Positions 16,058 through 23,187 of a DNA stretch of 30,095 nucleotides are shown here, piece by piece. The notes under the pieces were generated by a model that ran no database searches, was not told the origin of the DNA, and was given only the letters and a program-made list of their open reading frames with translations. This stretch comes from Methylopumilus sp036745495 (GTDB lineage Bacteria > Pseudomonadota > Gammaproteobacteria > Burkholderiales > Methylophilaceae). The stretch covers positions 1-30,095 of the forward strand of contig DAIOGA010000009.1 of the NCBI GenBank assembly GCA_036745495.1, given 5' to 3'. Positions within the stretch are counted from its first letter, which is position 1. Each line of letters begins with the position of its first letter. The position numbers and the translations under genes are program-made.

Positions 16058-16588
16058 ATGAATTTTAAAAGCTATCCAAAAATTATTTTATTAAGCTCAA
16101 CGCTATTCATGACTGCTTGTGCAACCATACCCAATGGACCAAGCAAGATGGCTTTACCAGGCACGGGAAAAAGTTTTGATCAATTTAGAGCAGACGACAG
16201 CATGTGTCGCCAATTTGCATTTGATCAAATTGGAGGCAAAACAGCTAATCAAGCTTCTGATGAGAGTTTTGCGAAGAATGCTATTTTGGGTACGGCGATT
16301 GGTGCAGCGATTGGCGCTGCTGCAGGCGGTGGACATGGTGCAGGTGTGGGAGCCGCAACAGGAGTTGCCGTGGGCAGTATAGTAGGCTTGGATGAATCTC
16401 GAAATTCTTCATATAATTTTCAGCAGCGCTACGATAATGCTTACGTTCAATGTATGTATGCAAAAGGCCATCAAGTGCCAGTTTACGGCCAGCCAGTGAT
16501 GCAACGCAACTCGAACATGCCTCCTGCTCCAGTAGATATGCCGGCTGCATCTATACCCCCACCACCCCCTAGTAAAAAGGTTCAATAA
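16058..16588 (+). CDS. Glycine-zipper lipoprotein
   Basis: This 176-residue lipoprotein has a signal ending in FMTAC with Cys21 lipidated; Ala at +2 favours the outer membrane. The middle (about 72-110) is a Gly/Ala zipper (GTAIGAAIGAAAGGGHGAG, then VGAATGVAVGSIVG) able to pack as paired transmembrane helices. Flanking segments contain two Cys (SMCRQF and YVQCMYAKGHQVP), a pattern seen in YMGG/glycine-zipper proteins. The C-terminus is Pro/Met-rich (PPAPVDMPAASIPPPPP). It lies 10 bases after the His-rich gene and 18 bases before another, so the three small envelope genes form the head of the exporter operon. No enzymatic function is suggested. Confidence 0.84.
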   Translation: MNFKSYPKIILLSSTLFMTACATIPNGPSKMALPGTGKSFDQFRADDSMCRQFAFDQIGGKTANQASDESFAKNAILGTAIGAAIGAAAGGGHGAGVGAATGVAVGSIVGLDESRNSSYNFQQRYDNAYVQCMYAKGHQVPVYGQPVMQRNSNMPPAPVDMPAASIPPPPPSKKVQ

Positions 16589-16606
16589 TTAATAGAAGGA
16601 CGAATT

Positions 16607-16812
16607 ATGAAAAAATTTAAAAAGTATTTAACCCTTATTTTATTTTCTTCATTAAGCTTTGGTGTTGTAAATTCTGCCATTGCCGATCCATGGCACCACG
16701 GTGAGATGCATCATCACGATGAACGTTTTCGGGTGCATGATTTTACAATATGGCATGGCGGTCATTGGTATCATGGCCCTTATGGCGGCCGTTTAGGTTG
16801 GTATTGGATTGT
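16607..16812 (+). CDS. Secreted His-rich protein, 3' end lost in assembly gap
   Basis: Sixty-eight residues are visible before the N run. A signal peptide (about 1-26, ending VNSAIA) is followed by DPWHHGEMHHHDERFRVHDF and IWHGGHWYHGPYGGRLGWYWIV. It is rich in His and Trp, like the protein at 15655 and like small secreted proteins common upstream of efflux genes in betaproteobacteria. The frame happens to stay open through the 100 N into a TolC-type protein, but the two halves are unrelated families. I treat them as two genes with the true boundary missing. AGAAGGA lies before the ATG. A role in periplasmic metal binding is possible but unproven. Confidence 0.75.
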
Positions 16813-16912
16813 NNNNNNNNNNNNNNNNNNNNNNNNNNNNNNNNNNNNNNNNNNNNNNNNNNNNNNNNNNNNNNNNNNNNNNNNNNNNNNNNNNNNNNNN
16901 NNNNNNNNNNNN
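16813..16912. other. Assembly gap (100 N) between a His-rich gene and a TolC-family gene
   Basis: This is a run of exactly 100 N. To the left is the N-terminal part of a His-rich secreted protein, and to the right an outer-membrane factor lacking roughly its first 150 residues. At least several hundred bases are therefore missing, and the filler length is arbitrary. Confidence 0.97.
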
Positions 16913-17779
16913 AATGCATCTAAAGAAGCCGAGCATCTTAATCAAGAAAGTTATAAAGCGGCAGAGGCAAAATATCTTGCAGGGACTGCAACACCTGCTG
17001 ATAAATTACAAGCGCAAACGGCTTACGCCAATGCGAAATTATCAAGATTACAAAATGAAGGCACATTAAAAATTGCATATGGCACCCTAGCTAACGTCAT
17101 GGGAATTTCTTCCAGCACTCCAATCCACTTGATAGAAAGTCATCAGGAGGATATCCCCAATAATGTGGACCAAGATATTGAAGCGCTGATTGAGCAGGCT
17201 CGCCTCCAAAGACCTGATCTTGTTGCAAGTGAAGCGCAACTTAAAGCATCACTTGCTAAGATAGAAGGTGCTAAAGCCGATGCTAAGCCAACAGTGTCCC
17301 TTAATTTATCCAATTCACATTCAGGAGACAGTAATACTTCTTACCTTAATACTTCAACAGCAGGTATCAGTGTGAGTATTCCCTTATTTGGAGGTTATAA
17401 GCCTACGTATCTGATACGATCTGCTGAAGCGACTGCAGAACTTAACGCGTCACAGCGAGACCAACTCAAGCTTCAAGTCTCTCTTGATGTATGGACGGCT
17501 TATCAGAATTTAAAAACAGCAAATGAATCGATTGAAGCCTCTCGGATTCTATTATCAAGTGCTGAAGAGTCCTCTCGTATGGCGCTTGGAAGATATCAAG
17601 AAGGCGTTGGAAATATTATTGATACCTTGAATGCCCAGAGCGCCTTGGCCAATGCGAAGCAACAAAAAATTCAATCGTTACTCAATTGGAATATTGCGCG
17701 GGCAACGCTTGCTCAATCGATGGGTGCTCTCGATAATGTCATGATTCAATCTTTACCCGAAGCTTATAGGAAACCGTAA
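16913..17779 (+). CDS. TolC-family outer-membrane factor, 5' end lost in assembly gap
   Basis: The final 288 residues of a TolC-fold channel are present. The end of the first OEP repeat has YLAGTATPADKLQAQTAYAN. The second repeat runs from RPDLVASEAQLKASLAKIEG through ISVSIPLFGGYKPTYLIRSA to the last coiled coil with YQEGVGNIIDTLNAQSALAN. The signal peptide and roughly the first 150 residues are missing compared with usual lengths near 440. It is followed 2 bases later by a MacA-like adaptor and then MacB-like ATPase and permease, so it should be the outer-membrane exit of that pump. It differs from the NodT-type factors of the two RND operons in lacking their end motifs. Confidence 0.9.
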   Translation, partial: NASKEAEHLNQESYKAAEAKYLAGTATPADKLQAQTAYANAKLSRLQNEGTLKIAYGTLANVMGISSSTPIHLIESHQEDIPNNVDQDIEALIEQARLQRPDLVASEAQLKASLAKIEGAKADAKPTVSLNLSNSHSGDSNTSYLNTSTAGISVSIPLFGGYKPTYLIRSAEATAELNASQRDQLKLQVSLDVWTAYQNLKTANESIEASRILLSSAEESSRMALGRYQEGVGNIIDTLNAQSALANAKQQKIQSLLNWNIARATLAQSMGALDNVMIQSLPEAYRKP

Positions 17780-17781
17780 AT

Positions 17782-18984
17782 ATGAAAAAAATGCTTAATC
17801 ATCTCTTAACGCTAGGAATTATTTTAGCTGTCGTATTCGCGGGAATTTTTATTTATCAATTAAAAAATAAAAAGAATCCAGAAGATCTTTACCGACTTGA
17901 ATCTATTTCGCGGGGCAACATTGAACAGAGTGTTGCAGCCAATGGAACAATTAACCCAGTGACATTAGTCAATGTGGGTACGCAAGTTTCAGGTACTGTT
18001 AAAAAATTATATGTGGACTTTAATGATAAGGTAAAAAAAGATCAGATACTTCTTGAGCTTGAAGATAAATTATTCACAGCACAAATCCAACAATCAGTAG
18101 GGAATGTTAAAAATAATGAAGCATCATTAGAGCTCGCTAAAGCAAATGAAGTCAGAATGCGTAACCTTTATGAAAAAGAATATGCTTCAAAGCAAGATCT
18201 AGATGCTGCTGTCCAAGCGAGAAAATCAGCAGAGGCGCAATTACTGACATCGCGTGCACAATTGAAACGTGACCAAACTAATTATAATTATTCTATTATT
18301 AGGTCACCTGTTTCAGGGGTAATTGTAGATAGAACGATCGATGTAGGGCAAACTGTGGCCGCAAGTTTTCAGACACCAACCCTGTTTAAAATTGCACAAG
18401 ATCTATCCAAAATGCAAATTGATACAAGTTTTGCAGAAGCTGATATTGGCAGAATTAAAGTAGATCAGGTTGCAAAGTTTAGCGTCGACGCATTTCCAAA
18501 CAAAAATTTTGAAGGTGTTGTTAAACAAATTCGACTTAATCCAACCAATACAGCCAACGTTGTGACTTACGACGTGGTCATTCTTGTAGATAACCCACAA
18601 GAAATCCTTCTTCCTGGTATGACCGCATACGTCAATATTACTTTTGCTAAACATGATGAAGTCTTGATGGTCCCTAATGCCGCTTTAAGATACCGACCCA
18701 AGAATGAAAATAATACATATGTGGCATCTAAAAAGGATGATAAGCATTATGACAAGAAGAAAGAGGCTAACGATGATTTCGGCGCCGGAAAAATTTATGT
18801 GCTGAAGGATGGTAAACCACAAATGGTGAGAGTAAAAACAAGTATTACCAACGGTAAATATACAGAAATTCTAGCGCAAGAACTAAAAGAAGGTGATCGC
18901 GTCATTACCAGCGATATGATGTCAGATAAATCAGGCGGGTCAAGTGCGTCGTCGGGCCCTAATCGCCCTCCTAGAGTTTTTTAA
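17782..18984 (+). CDS. MacA-like periplasmic adaptor of ABC exporter
   Basis: This 400-residue HlyD-type membrane fusion protein has an N-terminal anchor (about 7-27). The lipoyl half LVNVGTQVSGTVKKLYVDFN is followed by a long alpha-hairpin (about 105-170) with YEKEYASKQDLDAAVQARKS. The second lipoyl half is IRSPVSGVIVDRTIDVGQTV, followed by a beta-barrel with LLPGMTAYVNITFA and VPNAALRYRPK. An unusual Lys/Asp-rich insertion (about 315-335, SKKDDKHYDKKKEANDD) interrupts the membrane-proximal domain, and the tail is Ser/Gly/Pro-rich. MacA proteins stimulate the MacB ATPase and dock to TolC. AGGA precedes the ATG, and the following ATPase starts 3 bases after its stop. Possible cargoes are peptides, macrolide-like compounds, siderophores or lipids; none is indicated by sequence. 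Confidence 0.92.
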   Translation: MKKMLNHLLTLGIILAVVFAGIFIYQLKNKKNPEDLYRLESISRGNIEQSVAANGTINPVTLVNVGTQVSGTVKKLYVDFNDKVKKDQILLELEDKLFTAQIQQSVGNVKNNEASLELAKANEVRMRNLYEKEYASKQDLDAAVQARKSAEAQLLTSRAQLKRDQTNYNYSIIRSPVSGVIVDRTIDVGQTVAASFQTPTLFKIAQDLSKMQIDTSFAEADIGRIKVDQVAKFSVDAFPNKNFEGVVKQIRLNPTNTANVVTYDVVILVDNPQEILLPGMTAYVNITFAKHDEVLMVPNAALRYRPKNENNTYVASKKDDKHYDKKKEANDDFGAGKIYVLKDGKPQMVRVKTSITNGKYTEILAQELKEGDRVITSDMMSDKSGGSSASSGPNRPPRVF

Positions 18985-18987
18985 TCA

Positions 18988-19713
18988 ATGAGTAAAAATG
19001 TCATCGATATAAAAGGCCTGTATAAAAATTACAATACTGCCGCAGGCGTGTTTCCGGTATTAAAAGATGTCAATCTTAAAGTGGATGAAGGCGACTATCT
19101 TGCCATCATGGGACCCTCCGGTTCCGGTAAGTCCACCTTTATGAATATCTTGGGCTGTTTGGATCTTCCAACGCAGGGTGAATATTTTTTGGATGGTGAG
19201 CATGTCACTCAGTTAAATGGAAATCAATTGGCGCACTTAAGAAATAAAACAATAGGATTCGTTTTTCAGGGGTTTAATTTATTATCTCGATCGAGCCTTC
19301 TTGAGAATGTTGGGTTGCCATTAGTCTATTCTAGTCAAACAAAAGAAGATCGAAATAAAAAATCACAAAATTTATTAGAAAAGGTAGGTTTGGGACAATA
19401 CCTGCATTCAAGGCCCAATCAAATTTCTGGTGGCCAGCAACAACGTGTTGCTATTGCAAGAGCTTTAGTGAATGAGCCAAGAATTATTTTGGCAGATGAA
19501 CCTACAGGAAACTTAGATAGCAAAACAAGCGAAGAAATCATGAACTTATTTGATAGCCTTAATCAGGAAGGCATTACCATTATTTTGGTAACACATGAAA
19601 ATGACATTGCAGCCCATGCGAGCCGACAGGTTCGTTTTTTAGATGGCCGCATTGTTGAAGATAGTCGCCATAAAGAATTTAAAGTTAAGTCTAAAAAAGT
19701 GAGCGCTGAATAA
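18988..19713 (+). CDS. MacB-type ABC transporter ATP-binding protein
   Basis: This 241-residue nucleotide-binding protein belongs to the LolD/MacB family. Walker A is GPSGSGKS (42-49) and the Q-loop is VFQGFNLL (Gln94). The signature is NQISGGQQQRVAIARAL (from 144), Walker B is IILADEPTGNLDS with Glu171 as catalytic base, and the H-loop is VTHE (His203). All are intact. Unlike E. coli MacB, the ATPase is not fused to the permease: its stop overlaps the permease ATG by one base (TAATG), so a 1:1 ratio is likely kept by coupling. A basic tail (about 223-241) extends past the usual domain end. It powers the adjacent permease from the cytoplasmic side. Confidence 0.95.
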   Translation: MSKNVIDIKGLYKNYNTAAGVFPVLKDVNLKVDEGDYLAIMGPSGSGKSTFMNILGCLDLPTQGEYFLDGEHVTQLNGNQLAHLRNKTIGFVFQGFNLLSRSSLLENVGLPLVYSSQTKEDRNKKSQNLLEKVGLGQYLHSRPNQISGGQQQRVAIARALVNEPRIILADEPTGNLDSKTSEEIMNLFDSLNQEGITIILVTHENDIAAHASRQVRFLDGRIVEDSRHKEFKVKSKKVSAE

Positions 19714-20936
19714 TGTTTTTCTCTATGCTAAGTGAAGCATGGCATGCAATGGGGGCCAATCGATTAAGAACATTTTTAACCATGCTTGGCATGGTAATTG
19801 GTGTAGGTGCTGTGGTCCTTATGATGGCGATTGGTCAAGGCGCTCAACAAGCCATTAAAAAATCCATCGATTCGATGGGCAGTAATCTATTTATTGTGCT
19901 TTCAGGATCATCTAATTCTCTGGGGACGCGAACAGGATCAGGTAATGCGGCGACACTTAATATTAATGACGCATACGCAGTTGCAGATTTAACTGATGTA
20001 CTAATGGTGGCTCCGATTAATACAGGAAATGCACAAATTGTTTACTCTGGTAATAATTGGAATACTTCAGTCATAGGCACAACACCTAATTATTTTAATA
20101 TTCGTAATTGGAATGTTGACGAGGGATATGCATTTACCGATTCCGATATTCGCTCAGCCACTCGTGTTGCGTTGATAGGAAAAACTGTTGCTGAAAACTT
20201 ATTTAGTGACGAAATTGATCCTGTTGGCAAAACCATCCGAATTAAAAACAACCCGTTTATTATTTTAGGAGTTTTAGAAAGAAAAGGTCAAAGTTTAGAC
20301 GGTCGTGATCAAGACGATACGGTCATTGTGCCCATCACGACAGCACAAAGAAAGGTTTTTGGTAATCAAATTCCCGGAAGTGTGAGAATGGTTATGGCAC
20401 AAGCTAAATCGGAAAAAGTGATGAGCATTGCTGAGGATTCAATTAACGGTTTACTAAGACAACGTCATAACATTAGAGAAAGTATGGATAATGATTTCTC
20501 CGTCAGAAACTTAACGGCGATGGCGAACACTGCGGCAGAAACAACCAAAACTATGTCGATGTTATTGGGTGCCATTGCTTCGATTTCTCTTCTTGTAGGG
20601 GGTATCGGCATAATGAATATCATGCTGGTATCCGTGACTGAACGGACGCGAGAAATTGGTATTCGTATGGCAATCGGTGCGCGGGAAAAAGATATTCTTT
20701 TACAATTTTTATTAGAGGCTTGCGCTATTTCTATAGTAGGTTGTATGATCGGTGTGCTCCTAGGGCTAGGTGGTGCCTATATGATAGAGAAAGCTTTCGG
20801 GTTAGAAATTGTTGTATCAACAAATTCAATTTTGCTTGCTTTCTCAGTCGCGGCATCTGTGGGTGTTTTCTTTGGATTTTACCCAGCAAGTAAAGCAGCT
20901 AAACTTAATCCTATCGAAGCTTTGAGGTACCAATAG
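19713..20936 (+). CDS. MacB/FtsX-family ABC transporter permease
   Basis: This 407-residue permease has the mechanotransmission plan: TM1 (about 18-42, within MLGMVIGVGAVVLMMAIGQG), then a large periplasmic domain (about 45-285). Three C-terminal helices follow (about 286-310, 333-360 and 370-392). Marks are MGSNLFIVLSG, LLVGGIGIMNIMLVSVTER, TREIGIRMAIGAREKDI and FGFYPASKAAKLNPIEALRY, the standard MacB C-terminus. Such proteins move substrate within the periplasm toward TolC by ATP-driven conformational pumping rather than across the inner membrane. It ends the exporter operon and is convergent with the DUF3293 gene, leaving 4 bases between stops. Confidence 0.95.
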   Translation: MFFSMLSEAWHAMGANRLRTFLTMLGMVIGVGAVVLMMAIGQGAQQAIKKSIDSMGSNLFIVLSGSSNSLGTRTGSGNAATLNINDAYAVADLTDVLMVAPINTGNAQIVYSGNNWNTSVIGTTPNYFNIRNWNVDEGYAFTDSDIRSATRVALIGKTVAENLFSDEIDPVGKTIRIKNNPFIILGVLERKGQSLDGRDQDDTVIVPITTAQRKVFGNQIPGSVRMVMAQAKSEKVMSIAEDSINGLLRQRHNIRESMDNDFSVRNLTAMANTAAETTKTMSMLLGAIASISLLVGGIGIMNIMLVSVTERTREIGIRMAIGAREKDILLQFLLEACAISIVGCMIGVLLGLGGAYMIEKAFGLEIVVSTNSILLAFSVAASVGVFFGFYPASKAAKLNPIEALRYQ

Positions 20937-20940
20937 GCAT

Positions 20941-21366
20941 TTATTTAAGAAGTAATAATTCCGGAATGCTATTTTCTGGAATCCAGACAATGGCGTTTTG
21001 ACCAAACTCTTTACCAAGTTGAATCGCTTCTTTTTGATTAATGCCAAACACTAGAAAACTCTCTTCTCCTAACCATTCATCATCATCACATTTGCCTTCA
21101 CCATGAATATAATCAAGATGAAGTGCTTGAATTTTTTCTTCTAGCCGTTGATTGCGTTCTTTATTTTCTTCATTGGAGAGTTCCATACTACCCGGGTTAT
21201 AAGCTGTAATAAAAGCCGCTTTTTTCTTATGAGAAGCGTCATACATGCTTTTGAGTTCAGGGCTGTATTGACCTATTTTTAAGACAAAACTAGGCGATGC
21301 ATCAACATGATATTTTGCCGATTCGTAGGACTCTAAAAGTGCTTTATGAATAGAAGTGTCAATCAT
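20941..21366 (-). CDS. DUF3293-family protein
   Basis: This 141-residue soluble protein has no signal peptide or membrane helix. It shows the DUF3293 pattern: an N-terminal helix, AFITAYNPGSMELSNEENKE with N-R-L-E helix residues, then a GEGKCDDDEWLGEESFLVFG core. GKEFGQNAIVWIPENSIPEL lies near the end. The core is strongly acidic with one Cys. The family's function is not known. The gene stands alone on the minus strand between the MacAB operon and the porin. Confidence 0.85.
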   Translation of the reverse strand: MIDTSIHKALLESYESAKYHVDASPSFVLKIGQYSPELKSMYDASHKKKAAFITAYNPGSMELSNEENKERNQRLEEKIQALHLDYIHGEGKCDDDEWLGEESFLVFGINQKEAIQLGKEFGQNAIVWIPENSIPELLLLK

Positions 21367-21626
21367 TTGATCTAGCTGGATAGGAGTGAGTTTAAGATTA
21401 AGAGGGATTATACCTAATCGATATTAATGGTTTCATATGTTTCTAGAATGCTGCGACCAATTGGTAGCATATGATAAGCATCATCACTTTCATCATGCAA
21501 TGAAGCTCTATATAAGAATTCTTATAAAGCTTTTTAGTATTTCTTATAAGCTTATATGAAATAAGTATTTAATCATTCTTAATGGAGCCTCTAGAATGCG
21601 GTTTTAATTTTAGATCACATAAGTGA
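21367..21626. promoter_or_regulatory. Divergent intergenic region with TATAAG/CTTATA palindromes
   Basis: This 260-base spacer lies between the DUF3293 gene (minus) and the porin (plus). It holds two perfect palindromes: TATAAGAATTCTTATA (21511-21526, 16 bases) and TATAAGCTTATA (21545-21556, 12 bases). Their centres are 32 bases apart, about three helical turns, and they share the same TATAAG half-site. They are strong candidates for paired operator sites controlling the porin. The factor is not identified. I find no additional gene here. Confidence 0.5.
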
Positions 21627-23072
21627 ATGAAGATGCAACATAATAAAAAATTAATCTCAATCATAAGTCTTATAGTAACGAGTTCATTAACAGCACATGC
21701 TGAGATTAATGCTTTAGATGATTTTTTAAATGCTGATGCACCGTTTAAAAAGGATTTCAATTTCGCCGGACATGATAGTAGTGTCCAGCTTTATGGGATT
21801 TTAGATATTGGTTATGGCCATGCAACGCATGCCTTACCTATTAATGACAATTTGCCGCAAGGTTTTTATCCAGGATTAAGGCAAAGCAGCACTTATAGCT
21901 CATCACAAAATGATTGGTTTTCAGGCGGACTATCACAAAATCGTATAGGTATTAAAGCAGATACAGGTTTATTTGATTTCGCCAATACCAAAGTTAAAGC
22001 AGTATTAAATTTAGAAACCGGATTTAATCCGCTTGGGTTTGAACTGTATAACGGTGCAAGATCTTTAGTTCAAAACTCTGGCACTTCTCTTACTCAAAGA
22101 AATCAATCTATCTCAAATGAGAGTTCTCAGAATGGACAATTCTTTAATCGCTTAGCGAATGTGGGTTTAAGTTTCGATCAATATGGAACAGCCACATTTG
22201 GTTTAAATACAAATACCTTTAAAGATATTATCGGTAATTACGATCCTGTTAATGCAGATAACTTCTCAGCTTTAGGCCAATCTGGAACGATTGGCGGGAG
22301 CGGCGGCGTATCTGAAAACCAACGCTTACACAATTCTTTAAAATACACAAACTCAATCACAATACCATCCATTCCCCTTGATGGCGCTAAATTGAATGTG
22401 GGTGCTCTTTATCAATGGGGTAATGATATTAATTTGAACTACGGTTATGGTTATGCAACTCAATTAGGTTTTGAAAGTAAGGTATTTGGTATTCAAGCAG
22501 GATATAACAGATTTGAAGATGCAGTTTCAGCCAAGAGCTCAAGTTCACAAGGAGATATCAGTGCCTATGCTTATAATACACAAGCATGGTTATTTGCGGC
22601 TAGAGTCAATCCATTACCTGAACTAAAAATTTCTGGCGGCTGGGAACAATTTACTAGAAACGCACCTACAGATCAAAATATCCCCTATGGCACAATCTTT
22701 GGCTACACTTTAGATCATAACGGAGTAATAACACCTAGCTTTACGGCGGGACAAAACCAACAATATAATATTTTTTTCTTAGGTGCCGGGTATGACTTTG
22801 GTGTTGTTTTTCCTCAACTATCCGGATTGAAAATGCAAGCTGGATATTATGATTACATAAGTGAAAAAGCATATAATTCAGATGGAAGCGTTGTTTCAGG
22901 TTCAGGTCAACAAGGTCGTACGGGAACATGGACAACGGTTTTAGATTATCAAATCAATAAACGTTTTGATATTTATGCTGCAGCAACAGACAGTCATTTT
23001 ACTGGGCCATATTATGCTACATATAATCCAGATCAATTATTAATTGGCACTGGTATCCGCTTTAAAATGTAA
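21627..23072 (+). CDS. General porin (betaproteobacterial OmpC-like)
   Basis: This 481-residue outer-membrane beta-barrel protein has a signal peptide (about 1-25, ...SSLTAHA) and a short linker. The typical first strand is SSVQLYGILDIGYGHATHAL. NRIGIKADTGLFDFANTKVK gives the conserved region of trimeric porins, and GTATFGLNTNTFKD the following one. NQRLHNSLKYTNSITIPSIP continues the pattern, and the last strand ends LLIGTGIRFKM. It is somewhat longer than common 350-400-residue family members, with long outer loops near 130-150 and 400-430. The start may be 21627 or 21633; neither has a strong ribosome site. It is followed by a 12-bp-stem terminator-like hairpin. Function: passive uptake of small hydrophilic solutes. 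Confidence 0.85.
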   Translation: MKMQHNKKLISIISLIVTSSLTAHAEINALDDFLNADAPFKKDFNFAGHDSSVQLYGILDIGYGHATHALPINDNLPQGFYPGLRQSSTYSSSQNDWFSGGLSQNRIGIKADTGLFDFANTKVKAVLNLETGFNPLGFELYNGARSLVQNSGTSLTQRNQSISNESSQNGQFFNRLANVGLSFDQYGTATFGLNTNTFKDIIGNYDPVNADNFSALGQSGTIGGSGGVSENQRLHNSLKYTNSITIPSIPLDGAKLNVGALYQWGNDINLNYGYGYATQLGFESKVFGIQAGYNRFEDAVSAKSSSSQGDISAYAYNTQAWLFAARVNPLPELKISGGWEQFTRNAPTDQNIPYGTIFGYTLDHNGVITPSFTAGQNQQYNIFFLGAGYDFGVVFPQLSGLKMQAGYYDYISEKAYNSDGSVVSGSGQQGRTGTWTTVLDYQINKRFDIYAAATDSHFTGPYYATYNPDQLLIGTGIRFKM

Positions 23073-23091
23073 ACTAATTCAGAAATACATT

Positions 23092-23140
23092 AAAAAAACT
23101 TTTGTCCAAGCTTAAGCCATTTCAATGGAAAAGTTTTTTT
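23092..23140 (+). terminator. Terminator-like hairpin after the porin
   Basis: AAAAAAACTTTT (23092-23103) and AAAAGTTTTTTT (23129-23140) form a perfect 12-bp, AT-rich stem with a 25-base loop that contains a smaller CCATT/AATGG hairpin. The stem ends in seven T on the plus strand, 20 bases after the porin stop, so it can work as a rho-independent terminator despite low GC. Confidence 0.65.
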
Positions 23141-23172
23141 AAAATTACTCCTATTTTATTGTTTGGCAACCA

Positions 23173-23178
23173 TATAAT
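23173..23178 (+). promoter_or_regulatory. Perfect -10 hexamer close to the RND start codon
   Basis: TATAAT lies only 9 bases before the ATG of the second RND permease. No recognisable -35 is 16-18 bases upstream. The inferred transcription start would be about 3 bases before the ATG, and no Shine-Dalgarno sequence is present, which suggests a leaderless or near-leaderless message. Confidence 0.4.
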
Positions 23179-23187
23179 AACTATCAT

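Noticed and set aside
21596..21607. Tiny leader ORF ATG-CGG-TTT-TAA with GGAG 8 bases upstream, before the porin.
   Set aside because: A three-residue ORF with a partial ribosome site is expected by chance in AT-rich leaders, and no attenuator-like structure follows.
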